Assembly: GCA_035610835.1 (NCBI GenBank)
Contig: CM069453.1
Coordinates: 72,502,744 to 72,566,743 of the forward strand
Direction: 5' to 3'
Origin: Ophiura sarsii
Lineage: Eukaryota > Echinodermata > Ophiuroidea > Amphilepidida > Ophiuridae
DNA length: 64,000 nt
Within the stretch, counting starts at the first letter, position 1; each line of letters opens with the position of its first letter. Of the stretch, positions 49,919 through 60,038 are shown piece after piece. Under the pieces are notes generated by a model that did no database searches, was not told the DNA's origin, and was given only the letters and a program-made list of their open reading frames with translations. A program made the position numbers and the translations under genes.

Positions 49919-50728
49919 ACTTTTTCGCTTGTCTTATTATTGGCTAATATATTTGTTATTTTTTTTAAAACAAATGACGTTAAGAGTGCATATTTTGATT
50001 CTGGACTCGACAGAGTGTACTCGACAGAGTCCAGCTTTGGTTTCACTATATCATTTGTGATCACTCGTATTTTAACTTTGTAAAATCTGACTTTGATCAA
50101 CGACACAGTGTCACTAGCATGTTCCGGATTGTCAATGGACTGGTGGCCATCCCATCTGGTCCACCTCTCTTCATCCCACATGGAGTGACCACAAGGGGCC
50201 ACGTCATGTGGAATATGGGCCTAATTCAAAAGTGTAAGTCTACGCGAAACGTTTTTTTTTTTTTTTTTTTTTTTTTTAAGTCCGTTCCGAAGAATTCCGT
50301 CCTATAAAACCAGAACACTTAAAAAAAAAAGTTGGTTTGATTAATCAAACCAACTTTTATTTTAGACAATTTAAAGTAAAATAAATTGACAAAGAAATTT
50401 TGAAATAAAACTTTGTATGTTTAAGAAATGATGTTTGGGGGCGCTAATACCCTTAAAGTAGTGGTCTCTGTTTAAATACATGACATTCTCAACAGTGTAC
50501 GGCCTTGCTTGAAACCCATTTCAGTCTGAATAAAATTAACTAATGAGCGAGCCCTCTAACACTTTGCACGTTTTATGATTTTAACAGGACGATTTCTATC
50601 ATATAAATACTAAATCAATGTTAATACATAATTAAATATTAGTTTTTTATTTTCCGGTCATTTAGAAACAACGTCCATTTTAATAAGTATCAGGTATTTA
50701 TTATTTCTTTGCAATCATTATGACATAT

Positions 50729-50827
50729 GTCACGGTGGCCGAGTGGTCAAGGCATCAGACAGATTGTATTAAAGATTGATTAATCGATATTTTTACGCCG
50801 CGCGTGAGTTCGAATCTCTCTGCGATC
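50729..50827 (+). pseudogene. tRNA-Ser-like head, C unit 28
   Basis: TGGTCAAGGC variant, as in unit 2 at the opposite end of the array. Long module. Confidence 0.6.
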
Positions 50828-51638
50828 ACTTTTTCGCTTGTCTTATTATTGGCTAATATATTTGTTATTTTTTTTAAAACAAATGACGTTAAGAGTGCAT
50901 ATTTTGATTCTGGACTCGACAGAGTGTACTCGACAGAGTCCAGCTTTGGTTTCACTATATCATTTGTGATCACTCGTATTTTAACTTTGTAAAATCTGAC
51001 TTTGATCAACGACACAGTGTCACTAGCATGTTCCGGATTGTCAATGGACTGGTGGCCATCCCATCTGGTCCACCTCTCTTCATCCCACATGGAGTGACCA
51101 CAAGGGGCCACGTCATGTGGAATATGGGCCTAATTCAAAAGTGTAAGTCTACGCGAAAGGTTTTTTTTATTTATTTTTTATTTTTTTAAGTCCGTTCCGA
51201 AGAATTCCGTCCTATAAAACCAGAACACTTAAAAAAAAAAGTTGGTTTGATTAATCAAACCAACTTTTATTTTAGACAATTTAAAGTAAAATAAATTGAC
51301 AAAGAAATTTTGAAATAAAATTTTGTATGTTTAAGAAATGATGTTTGGGGGCGCTAATACCCTTAAAGTAGTGGTCTCTGTTTAAATACATGACATTCTC
51401 AACAGTGTACGGCCTTGCTTGAAACCCATTTCAGTCTGAATAAAATTAACTAATGAGCGAGCCCTCTAACACTTTGCACGTTTTATGATTTTAACAGGAC
51501 GATTTCTATCATATAAATACTAAATCAATGTTAATACATAATTAAATATTAGTTTTTTATTTTCCGGTCATTTGGAAACAACGTCCATTTTAATAAGTAT
51601 CAGGTATTTATTATTTCTTTGCAATCATTATGACATAT

Positions 51639-51738
51639 GTCACGGTGGCCGAGTGGATAAAGGCATCAGACAGATTGTATTAAAGATTGATTAATCGATA
51701 TTTTTACGCCGCGCGTGAGTTCGAATCTCTCTGCGATC
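51639..51738 (+). pseudogene. tRNA-Ser-like head, C unit 29 (last, truncated unit)
   Basis: One-base insertion in the D arm (TGGATAAAGGC). The unit is cut about 80 bp after the head at GTGCATATTTTGA, where single-copy DNA starts. Confidence 0.6.
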
Positions 51739-51882
51739 ACTTTTTCGCTTGTCTTATTATTGGCTAATATATTTGTTATTTTTTTAAAAACAAATGACGT
51801 TAAGAGTGCATATTTTGAAATAATGAAAATAAATAACCTGTTGCAACACACAATTATTATGTTCAATCGGCTATCACAGGTA

Positions 51883-52132
51883 ACAATTGAGGACCCTAGA
51901 TCTAAAAGGGGGTTAAGTCACATTAAGAAAAATGGCAAAAACTAGGTTTCATTGTGTCCAAGTGTGGACTTGACCCACTCGGGTTGTACCTCCCATGGAC
52001 TAAGCTTTACCACATGACTTAACTGTTTGAACAGAGGGTGCAGAGATCCTCCTTGTAGCAGAAACAGATACTAACTACAATTTCACAAGATTGTGACTTA
52101 ACCCCCTTTTAGATATAGGGCCCTCAATTGTC
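51883..52132. mobile_element. Foldback/MITE-like element, 250 bp
   Basis: Left arm 51883-51922 (starting ACAATTGAGGACCCTAG) is inverted as right arm 52092-52132 (ending CCCTCAATTGTC) with few mismatches; both arms contain the AAAAGGGGGTTAAGTCAC segment. The 170-bp interior has no ORF. A target-site duplication is not clear, so the superfamily is unassigned. Confidence 0.7.
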
Positions 52133-52172
52133 TTACAAAAACAACACCTTTTCCGAAACAAAATTTACCAAT

Positions 52173-52199
52173 GGGGGGGGGGGGGGGGGGGGGGGGGGG
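52173..52199 (+). repeat. Poly-G tract, 27 bp
   Basis: Uninterrupted run of 27 G in AT-rich DNA, 40 bp beyond the foldback element. It could form a G-quadruplex and is likely length-variable; base calling of its length may be unreliable. The reading frame running through it is spurious. Confidence 0.95.
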
Positions 52200-52651
52200 T
52201 ACCATTAATATAAAATTATATTCTTTTGGGACCATAGTTTACCTTAATGTCTCTTCTTTCCAAATATCCCATGTGTTGGGATTTTCTTATGTAGTCTGTA
52301 GACTGGCTAATTCAATATTCACCAAAAAAAGTTCTAAATATGTCACCAGGTTTTTGCTTATTAGATGACAATTTTAACATAAACACAAGAAGTTTCAAGA
52401 TGATCATAATTTAAGGAATACATGCAGTGCTACAGGGAATCATATTTGTTCACCCCTTCTTTTACTATAAATACAAAACGTGCCAGCTGTATATCCATAT
52501 TATTAACAAATTGATGTTCATTTAATAGCATACAACAAGTTAAAGGTCTCATCGTGACTAGTTTTGACAAGCATATTTACAGTCATGTTCGTTTAAACCA
52601 ACTAGAATCGACCCTATAGGCTGGTTACAAAAATAATATTGTCAATTTTTC

Positions 52652-52909
52652 ATATATAGAGTGTTGAGCGCCAGAAGGACGTAACTCAAGTAATGCTATT
52701 TTGAGATAATCAACTGTTTGGGACTCATTACACTACACTGTAGCACCCAACTTATAACTTTAATTTTAGTCAATTTAGAGTGTTCATGAGTTATCTCTTT
52801 ATGGTTCTGAAAATCTAGGTTACTAGTATAGGGAATATTTTTGTACTACAATATCAATATGCCCAAAAGTTGAGTTACGGCCTTCTGGTGCTCAACCCTC
52901 GATATATAC
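52652..52909. mobile_element. Foldback/MITE-like element, 258 bp
   Basis: Left arm 52652-52690 (with GTTGAGCGCCAGAAGGACG) is inverted as 52870-52909 (with CCTTCTGGTGCTCAACC), including terminal TATATA. About 180 bp of non-coding interior. Confidence 0.7.
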
Positions 52910-53402
52910 TTTATGTACAGTCAGATAGCATGCAAAATATTCAGCATAAACATTAAGCTCAGAGGATTAAGATCAGTTTGCTGCCATGCCAAGTTAAAAT
53001 ACAAGATTCAAGTCTTTGGACAAGTCCATCTTATCTTACATATTTACTGCACTACAAAAGTGAACGAGAATACACAAAGTGGTAAGGGTATCTGAAGCTG
53101 ATGCAAACAACCATGCAAGAACCTATCATTAGTATTACTGTCAAAACTATGCACCTGTTGTAATACATAGATATACACAAAGAATATGAAAAGAAATGTG
53201 TCCTTATCAAAGTTTTAACAAAACTAGGTCAACATTGTATGATTATAATATACCTTAAATTTGTTGATATGGAAATGTAAAATTATGTTCCCTTTACAAA
53301 TGAACTACATACATAGTAACAAAAATACTAATTGTCTTAATACATTACGCACACATATTTATAGATTACTAACGGCGCATTACTTGATGCGACAAAACCG
53401 TA
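52910..53402. other. No gene seen
   Basis: AT-rich sequence without convincing ORF, RNA gene or repeat. The 60-codon frame at 52913-53095 has no recognisable features. Confidence 0.6.
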
Positions 53403-53510
53403 CCAAAATAATGCACTCATGCTGATGTTGTCGTTGTTCACTCTCACGGGCAGCAGGCGAGCGAGTTGGACAACTCCACTCACTGTCAGCATAAGTGCGT
53501 TAATTTTTGT
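53403..53510. repeat. Imperfect hairpin, about 108 bp, GC-richer
   Basis: TAATGCACTCATGCTGA is inverted as TCAGCATAAGTGCGTTAA, with an inner GAGTTG/CAACTC pairing. The interior is more GC-rich than its surroundings. Probably a short foldback element or its remnant; a structured RNA is the alternative. Confidence 0.5.
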
Positions 53511-54884
53511 ACAATTGTTTGAATTAAGGACAAGGTTAATCTGCAGTTATTAATCTAATTCACAAACAACAATAACAATATATTATTATTATGATTTTCG
53601 AACAAAGTAAAACAGATTGCAAGTTTTGCCCATAAAACTTGAAAAATATAGGAGCAAAATAGTGTTTACCTAAATGAAAAATTACCCATCTGGCAAAGTA
53701 CCTTACCCTACATGACGCTCATGCATACTATTGGCTACGCAACGCACTGCATACAAACTGCTGGAAAACATAATACATGCCTGTTACTTTCGCATAGTTT
53801 AGCTACCTTTAATTTTGAGGGGGGTACTGTATGCGTGAGGTGTACGCAGAGTATATGAATGAGATATAATCATTTTTAAGAGCACATGTTTAGCACAAGT
53901 TGCCTGGTAAGTGGTACAGGAGTACAATCTTAGGAATGGTCCATTTCTTTTGTACTTCTTACTATGCATACTTTTGACAAAAAGTTCACACTATCAAAAT
54001 TTGACAGGTGCATATTATACAAATACTAACTGTATAAGCGTGAAAGTCAACATATATCAAAAAGGTGAAAGGTCGAATTGTTCTGGCGAGTGAAATGGGG
54101 CAGTTCATCTTTCACCATTTATTTGCTAAATAGATTCCATGACATAAAATAACTTTTGATTGGGCTTTGTCAACAAAACCTTATGTTTACCGCAAGATGA
54201 TACAGTGCTTTGAAAGTCTGACCCATAAATATATTGGCACGTCCTAGCCAATTGGAACACGCTCAATGGACTGATGCAGCAGCTCATGCAAGGGCTATGT
54301 CAAATTGATAAATCTTAATTAATCAATTGGCAGTCTAGAATTTATGTAGGAGTGACATGAAAAATTAACACAAATATGTTTACAAAATTTAATAGTGGAG
54401 AATGGCGGAGTATATTTCACCCCGTATATACCCTCGGGCCATTATTTCATCGAAAAACTGCTGAGCTGGGTGACACAAGCACACCGCATCGTAGTAATTT
54501 GTAGTACTCAAGAGTGTTAGGGTTAATCAACAAAATGAAACAATATTATTATTTGTATCTCTATAGGTCATCATGAAATAGACTAGTAAAGCCTCTATTC
54601 TATTTTCTAGCTATAGTTAGACTTCCAATATAAATTAGGGACATCTATAAGGCTACGAAAAACAACTATAAATTTCACCCTTTTAAAAAAAAACTTGAAC
54701 AAAACAATTAATTTGAATGAAAGTGTGCTTAAAGAGAAACAAAGTGCACACAAATTGTAAGATTTGACTGTTGATGTTAATTTAAAATACAATCAGTCAC
54801 TTTAGTAAAACCAAGAAGTTAAAACCCATGGTAAAAAAGCCAAACATCTAGGTTGATTCATGCTAATTATATGCTAGGCACTAG
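53511..54884. other. No gene seen (1.4 kb)
   Basis: AT-rich unique sequence. A GTAAGT donor-like site at 53908 (plus strand) and a possible minus-strand 54-nt exon (about 53697-53750) were examined; neither has a supporting partner. The 60-codon frames are unremarkable. Confidence 0.55.
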
Positions 54885-55170
54885 TAGCTGCTATTATGTG
54901 ACCCACTCACACAAAACCCACCGTGATTGATGAAAACAAATTATGATTGGTTGATGTTGAAAATGCTCAAATTCCAAGCTTTAAAATGATGTATCACTTG
55001 TCATCATTGCTCAAAATTTGATCCATAGATGAAAAATCAATGTTTCTCTTGAAAATTCCTTTGATGTCTTTTGACTTGTGACAATTTATTAGGCTGTCGT
55101 ATCTTCATAAGTGCTCTGGTGACTTAGGGTGGGTTTTGTGGGACAGGTCACATATAGCAGCTCATACAGT
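54885..55170. mobile_element. Foldback/MITE-like element, about 286 bp
   Basis: AGCTGCTATTATGTGACC plus ACAAAACCCACC (about 54885-54922) is inverted as GGTGGGTTTTGTGGGAC plus AGGTCACATATAGCAGCT (about 55128-55162). The interior is AT-rich and non-coding. Confidence 0.65.
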
Positions 55171-55611
55171 ATGTATGTGGTACTAAAAAGTTCCGTGAAA
55201 ATCCTTTTGCAGTATGTGGAAACATACATCAATCTTGTTATTTTGACCAGTTTGGGTCAATGACCTGACCTGAGATCTGAGTGTTATCTGAACCTGATCC
55301 ATCTTCCCAGGCATTGTCACTTTTTTCCAATTTCTAATTATAAGATTAACTTTTAGAGAACCCTTTGTTCCATATCACAACATGAATCATGTCATGAAAC
55401 TCTCATGGTGTAGTTGTCATTAGAATAACCTGCCGTAACTTCTTCATTATTTATATAATCTATATAAAAGTACACATTGTTTTGCAGAAAAGGTTTCAAT
55501 GAATCCAACCATGATAATAAAATTGACCATTTTGGAGAAAATGCTAAAAAACACTTTTTTTAACCCATTTTAGGTTCTGCAAAGAAAACTCAAAATACAT
55601 TTTGTCAAATG

Positions 55612-55860
55612 CTGTCATACTAGTTTTATTATAATCCTAATAACATTCACTAGGAGGCGTTTTTGCTGTTGTTGTTTTAATCTTCTTCTTTCTTTTTTTT
55701 GGAGTTATAAACCAAAAAGTGCCAACATATTTGATTTTTTACCTCCAAAATCATGAAAATTAGATTTTGGTCTATAAATCAAAAAATAAATTAAATTTAA
55801 AAAAAAAAACACGCCTCCTGTGGAATGTTATAAGGATTGTAATAAAACTATTATGACAAA
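55612..55860. mobile_element. Foldback element with about 55-bp arms and nested inner pairing
   Basis: Left arm (TGTCATACTAGTTTTATTA through AACATTCACTAGGAGGCG, about 55612-55665) is inverted as CGCCTCCTGTGGAATGTT through AATAAAACTATTATGACA (about 55808-55860). Inside it GAGTTATAAACCAAAAAG pairs with GATTTTGGTCTATAAATC, so almost the whole element can fold into one long hairpin. Confidence 0.7.
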
Positions 55861-57080
55861 TTAATGCAAGAACAATTTTATGTGGGTTCATTCTAAATGA
55901 ACAATGCAAATTTAGTATTCGGTAATTTACGGAGAAGAGTGTTCCTATAAACAAACAATTTAAATATTGATTTTTAAACTTCATTGGTGTACTTGACCAT
56001 TTGTGAAGTTAATGCTATGCTTTTGCATAAACATGTTCAATTTTAAGAAATTAAAAAACTTCTTTTCTACGGAAAATCACACTCTATCACAATTTCAGCA
56101 ATTTTATGGTGATTTTTGTTTTGATTCGTATGTCTCTGTACTTGAATCTGGAAATATTTAAAGAGATTAATTTACCAGCTGCAATCATGGGTATAGTCCC
56201 TTTAACACCCTTCAAGCAGTACAAAACTCTGAACATCCACTGTTTTGCTGGCTCGACCGGCATCATCAATAATCAGATAGTAGACTCATGCTTTGTTGCA
56301 ATTGCCGCTATGATGTAAATGTTGCCACCTCAGATCTGGTTAATTGTTGTATACCGGGTTTGGTTTGGCTGATCTGGTTGACTTTTTGGTGGAAGTGTCA
56401 TCTGGTAGGGGGAAAAGAATGATTAAGTACCCAGAAAAAGTATGTAGTATGAATGTTGATGATCAAAAATATACTATAGGCCTGCTACTGTAACTCAATT
56501 TCGCAAAGATTTGTTATTGAGAAAAAATTAGTCTATGCAGAAACAGGCGGGAATATTGATAGGACCACGTCGAACAAACTGCCCATGCTAAACTATAAAG
56601 CCTATATAGCTACTTTCACAGTAAAGTATCACATAGAGTACCCAGGAACTTGATATTGCATAATCGAGGTGAAATAAATACAAATTGCGTACTGTGATAA
56701 ATCACATGCTATTTTCTTACATCATATTGCTGTTCTTTTATGAATGAGCAAATTTAAACCACATGAGAGGTTGTAGTTGGGGTTTTTTGCTGCTGCTAAT
56801 GTTACAGAAATCGAGTGTCTGTCCATTGTCCAATATCGGTCAAGAACAGAATAGTAACATTAACAAAATTGTTCATGTGATAATATCTTGGTTGTTTGGT
56901 ATTATATTTATATTGATATTATTATACCTAAAACAAATTACTTAAAGAAGGGCACAACCACAACATTGAACATAATTTGTTAGAAACACAATTATCGAGC
57001 CCAAATTGCATAATTATATAGAACAAAACATTATACTTAACACAAAAACGAATAAAAAGTCCCGATGTCCATGCATCATG
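55861..57080. other. No confident gene (1.2 kb)
   Basis: Contains overlapping frames on both strands at 56087-56318. The minus-strand frame (56087-56269) has a soluble-looking segment and a possible GTAAAT donor, but no clear acceptor in the same phase and no family I recognise. The segment TTAAAGGGACTATACCC looks like dispersed repeat sequence. Confidence 0.45.
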
Positions 57081-57084
57081 GTTA

Positions 57085-57180
57085 GGCAACAAAAAAAAAG
57101 TTGTTTGTTTGTCCACGTCCGACCGACCGTGTACCTAGGTGCCGACCGTATTACTTTTTATTTTCGATAATTTTTTTAAA
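57085..57180 (+). repeat. Dispersed repeat R, copy 1
   Basis: GGCAAC, an A tract, GTTGTTTGTTTGTCC, a GACCGACCG segment, TTTTTATTTTCG and AATTTTTTTAA. The same order of elements is found inverted at 59222-59345, so both belong to one interspersed family. Confidence 0.55.
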
Positions 57181-57611
57181 ACAAATTTTTGAGCAATTTG
57201 AATGGCCAAACGGACCGTTTTATTCCTTATTTCGTATGATATATCGTCAATCTGGTATTTGCAACACCATCCCCAATTCGCAATCCCGTGTAACATGATG
57301 TTTACTGCATGAACTTGGCACTCGCGGCCCGCGGGGACTATTAAAAGGACTAAATGAAAATCAGTGATCGCACGTGCAAATGATGTCATTTTTATACTAA
57401 AAACGCAGTGTGAGAAAATATGAAAAATCTAGTTACGGTTAATATTTGTTCCCAAAATGTTGCTCAACGGCATGAATATTAATTTCAACATAGTATATAA
57501 CAATTTTTGGGGTAGTTAGTACGGGAAATAGGTTTAGCAATACTTTCACGTATATATTTCTAGCAAAACTTCAACACAACGTTATTTCACATTGTGTAAC
57601 ATTCAGTCACA

Positions 57612-57807
57612 ATGGCGGCGTTCTACGGTATCTGCGCGCAATGCAAACTCAGTACAAAAATAATTTTTGATCGAGTTTGTAGTGTTGCAACCAATGCGAC
57701 AGTATTGGAACTTTAAATTGACAATCTGCCCCAGCAGGAGAAAGAGATCAAAATCAGCAGTGTGAAGAGTAAAGCAACTAAAATGTCGCAAACTTATGAA
57801 AAGTAAG
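57612..57807 (+). pseudogene. Possible coding exon start with in-frame stop
   Basis: ATGGCGGCG in the good context CACAATGG opens a 34-codon frame (MAAFYGICAQCK...) that ends with TAA at 57714-57716. The same frame then continues open for 29 codons (IDNLPQQEKEIKIS...KMSQTYEK), charged and helix-like, up to GAAAAGTAAGG, a possible donor. A single AAA-to-TAA change would explain the stop. It could be a decayed exon, a sequencing error, an upstream ORF or chance. I do not recognise the protein. Confidence 0.25.
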
Positions 57808-57843
57808 GTGTTTTGGTGTGTGTTTGGACTTTAATTCACAGTA

Positions 57844-59216
57844 TACGAGGGGCATTCAGTAAATAATGAAAGTGATCATGGTATGGGATGCATGAGTGAT
57901 TCTATTGAGGGGATAATGTGATCAATACAAAGTATGAACCTTTATCTTTCAAACAGTACAGTTTTGGATTTATAAGTGTGAACTATGACGTCATAGCATT
58001 GTCTCAAAGTAAGTACACTTGGGACACTACTTAATCAGTTATTTGGCGGGAAATTTGAATTATTTGTATGAAACATGTGATAAGAAGATTGCATAACATG
58101 ACACCAGAAGCAGGTAAATCCCATTTTTGTTCACGTAAGTATGATAAAAAGACAATAACTTAAATCCCTGTATAATTTGATGTATGTAGTATATGAGTAA
58201 AAAGTAAGGAGAGGCAATCGAATAAAAAGTATACAAATATCAGTATTTCAAATAGCCAATTTTCATTGAAAAATGCCCAGTCAGCGAATCACTAATATTG
58301 CGGAAAATCAAACAATTTATGAAAAATCCAAGCAATTAACCAGTTTGGGAGATTCCATATGATAGTTAACTAATTTTCTGAACTTATTCGCATGAAACCT
58401 GCAGAAAATGTGCGCATGCGCAGACGGCAGATCATTTTGAACAGGGCCACAAATGGCTAAAATCAAGAAATTTACCAGATAAAAGCTTACTGTGCCTTCA
58501 AATTCTAATCAGAAATAATTAAAAATGCTTAAATCAATGTGTTTAAATATTGTGATAGTCAAAATAAAGATATACATGAATGTATCAATCAAAGATGGCT
58601 GCCACAACCTCTCTTATTAATGTTATCTTTAGAGCTACTATATATGTATTGTTAAAGTAATCGTCACATAATTTCAATGGTTTGAGGAAATTTTATGAAC
58701 AGCTCCTTCTGAAATCCCCACTATTATTGCTTTACATCCCACACAAATTTACTAAATTATAATCCCTCCATTGTTCTTTATCCTTTGTTGTTTTCAAAGG
58801 TATATTATTGCGGATTTTGCTAAATAAAAGCGCATTTGAGATGGTCCCTTCTTATTTGCGTTAAGGAATTCAGGTCTAAAAAATGATGTCAAGCGGAGAT
58901 AAGTGTGTGTTCTAACTATGTGCCAAGTGTTATCTGTTTTTATGCTTGCATTGCCGAGATATACGCAAATGTATCGATCAACCCATTTTCAACATATTAC
59001 ATATCCAGCCAAATAATTGACAGATTTCAGTCAGTGTCTGAAACCTATTGTGTTTATGTTAATGACATTACATAACCAAAGGTATCTAACATTCCAAAAG
59101 TGTATTGTTTGAAAGACAAAGGTTCATACTTTGTATTGATCACATTATCCCTCAATAGAATCACTCATGCATCCCATACCATGATCACTTTCATTATTTA
59201 CTGAATGCCCCTCGTA
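57844..59216. mobile_element. Tc1/mariner-like non-autonomous element, 1373 bp, TIRs of about 125 bp
   Basis: Left TIR 57844-57968 and right TIR 59092-59216 are inverted copies with about five differences, both starting TACGAGGGGCATTCAG. TA dinucleotides at 57842-57843 and 59217-59218 fit the TA target duplication of the Tc1/mariner superfamily, and GAGGGG(C/T)(A/G)TTCA-type ends are familiar from mariner relatives. The 1.1-kb interior is AT-rich with no ORF long enough for a transposase (about 340 codons) and no recognisable fragment. It also contains a perfect CRE-type palindrome. Arms this similar suggest fairly recent activity, or gene conversion between arms. Confidence 0.75.
57983..57996. 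promoter_or_regulatory. CRE-type palindrome inside mariner-like element
   Basis: CTATGACGTCATAG is a perfect 14-bp palindrome containing the CREB/ATF core TGACGTCA, just inside the left TIR. Function is not shown. Confidence 0.35.
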
Positions 59217-59221
59217 TATAC

Positions 59222-59345
59222 ATGCCAAATTTATATTCCCAAATACAATATCCGTATTAAAAAATATTAAAAAAAAATAAAAAATCCGACCTACCTTTTG
59301 AGGACAAACAAACACTTTTTTTTTTTGCCTTATGGTGCTAAAATG
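59222..59345 (-). repeat. Dispersed repeat R, copy 2 (inverted)
   Basis: On the minus strand: AAGGCAA, A tract, GTGTTTGTTTGTCC, GGTAGGTCGG, TTTTTTATTTT, AATATTTTTTAA. It begins a few bases beyond the right end of the mariner-like element, with copy 1 about 660 bp before the left end in opposite orientation. Confidence 0.5.
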
Positions 59346-59969
59346 TGCGCATCTGCATTGCATAACTATGAGGATTGATGTGAAATTTTAAAAATTGCAT
59401 GTTGAGAGATGGCAGTTTTTATTCATTTTTCATAATTAAAAATACATTTTTCCATTGAGTTAGGCCATGCAGGTACACATCGTATTACTCAATTTGTATT
59501 TTTCCTTGTAATAAACTAATTTCAATGATTATAAGTTAGTTGGGAACTCTATGGGTACTTTCTGTGAAAGTAGCCATACAGAATGCTAGACTGTTATGGT
59601 CAAATACAAATTTGCATCACAAAAACTGAAATCTAGCATATGTAACACAAAAGGCGACAAGCTCTTGATGCGTATTAGCTAAATTTCAATTTTGAACACA
59701 TAATTTGTATGTTTTTTTAAAAATTTGAATCACACTGTATCTCAACATTATTAACTAAATCCACTAAATCAAACGGTCATCAAACCAGAGATCAACAAGC
59801 ATATTTTATGACATTAATATAAAAAAGTGACTGTTACTCTTATGAGTTTCAATTATGTTAACATTCCGTATGGAATCAGATTGTTCTCAGTTCCAGGTAT
59901 CATTAATTGAAGAATTGTCAATATCATACATAGTAAACTATTCTAACCAAGCAAATTTTTGCCTGCCAC
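59346..59969. other. No gene seen; would be intron 3' of the 63-nt exon candidate
   Basis: AT-rich, no additional minus-strand exon with consensus borders noticed. Confidence 0.4.
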
Positions 59970-59975
59970 ACTTAC

Positions 59976-60038
59976 CCGCAGTTTTTATTATTTTGGATGT
60001 TCTCGTTTTTGTTTTTTTGGATGTTCTGCTGTTCTCAT
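59976..60038 (-). CDS. Putative internal exon, 63 nt (gene unknown)
   Basis: On the minus strand the acceptor TTTTTTAATTTTTAACAG precedes 60038 and the donor GTAAGT follows 59976 (CTGCGG/GTAAGT). Only one of three frames is open. It starts with 2 nt of a split codon and ends with 1 nt, and encodes ENSRTSKKTKTRTSKIIKTA, a lysine/threonine/serine-rich, probably disordered segment with two RTSK motifs. Length (63) and phase fit the 27- and 60-nt exon candidates upstream on the same strand. No family recognised. Confidence 0.45.

Larger units (their letters stand above)
25382..51818 (+). repeat. Satellite C array: 29 units of about 0.9 kb with a tRNA-derived head
   Basis: Tandem array with unit starts taken at GACGATTTCTATC. 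The tRNA-like heads begin at 25521, 26436, 27630, 28536, 29428, 30327, 31234, 32143, 33054, 33962, 34856, 35768, 36677, 37578, 38488, 39403, 40314, 41222, 42116, 43024, 43918, 44829, 45738, 46637, 47697, 48757, 49820, 50729 and 51639. Usual spacing is 892-915 bp; three units are 1060-1063 bp and one is 1194 bp. Units are nearly identical apart from a T tract of changing length and sequence, an optional 14-bp module, an optional TATA insertion before the TATGATTTTAACAG segment, and scattered point changes. The first unit abuts satellite B; the last one stops about 180 bp after its head start. Repeated 118- and 156-codon frames inside it are not credible genes. Confidence 0.97.

Noticed and set aside
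25542..51111. Repeated minus-strand ORF of about 118 codons (MAPCGHSMWDEERW...) and plus-strand ORFs of 62-156 codons in satellite C
   Set aside because: They occur once per unit only because the units are copies. The minus frame runs antisense through the tRNA-like head (its ERFELTRG part is the antisense of the T arm), and frame ends depend on T tracts and the 14-bp module. No domain, no codon signature.
1..51818. Hammerhead ribozyme motifs, as found in some animal satellites
   Set aside because: I looked for CTGATGA plus GAAA cores on both strands. Satellite A has only CTGGTGAATG (CTGATGAATG once per 5153-bp copy) and satellite C has GCGAAACG without a matching CTGATGA part.
1..51818. CENP-B box or telomere repeats
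   Set aside because: No match to the CENP-B box core (TTCG...A..CGGG) and no TTAGGG-type tandem run noticed in A, B or C.
53697..53750. 54-nt minus-strand exon candidate (acceptor TATGTTTTCCAG, donor GTAAGG)
   Set aside because: Open in one frame but in a different phase from the other candidates and without any partner exon nearby.
56087..56318. Overlapping 60- and 70-codon frames on opposite strands
   Set aside because: No recognisable family, no consistent exon borders, and the sequence resembles dispersed repeat material.
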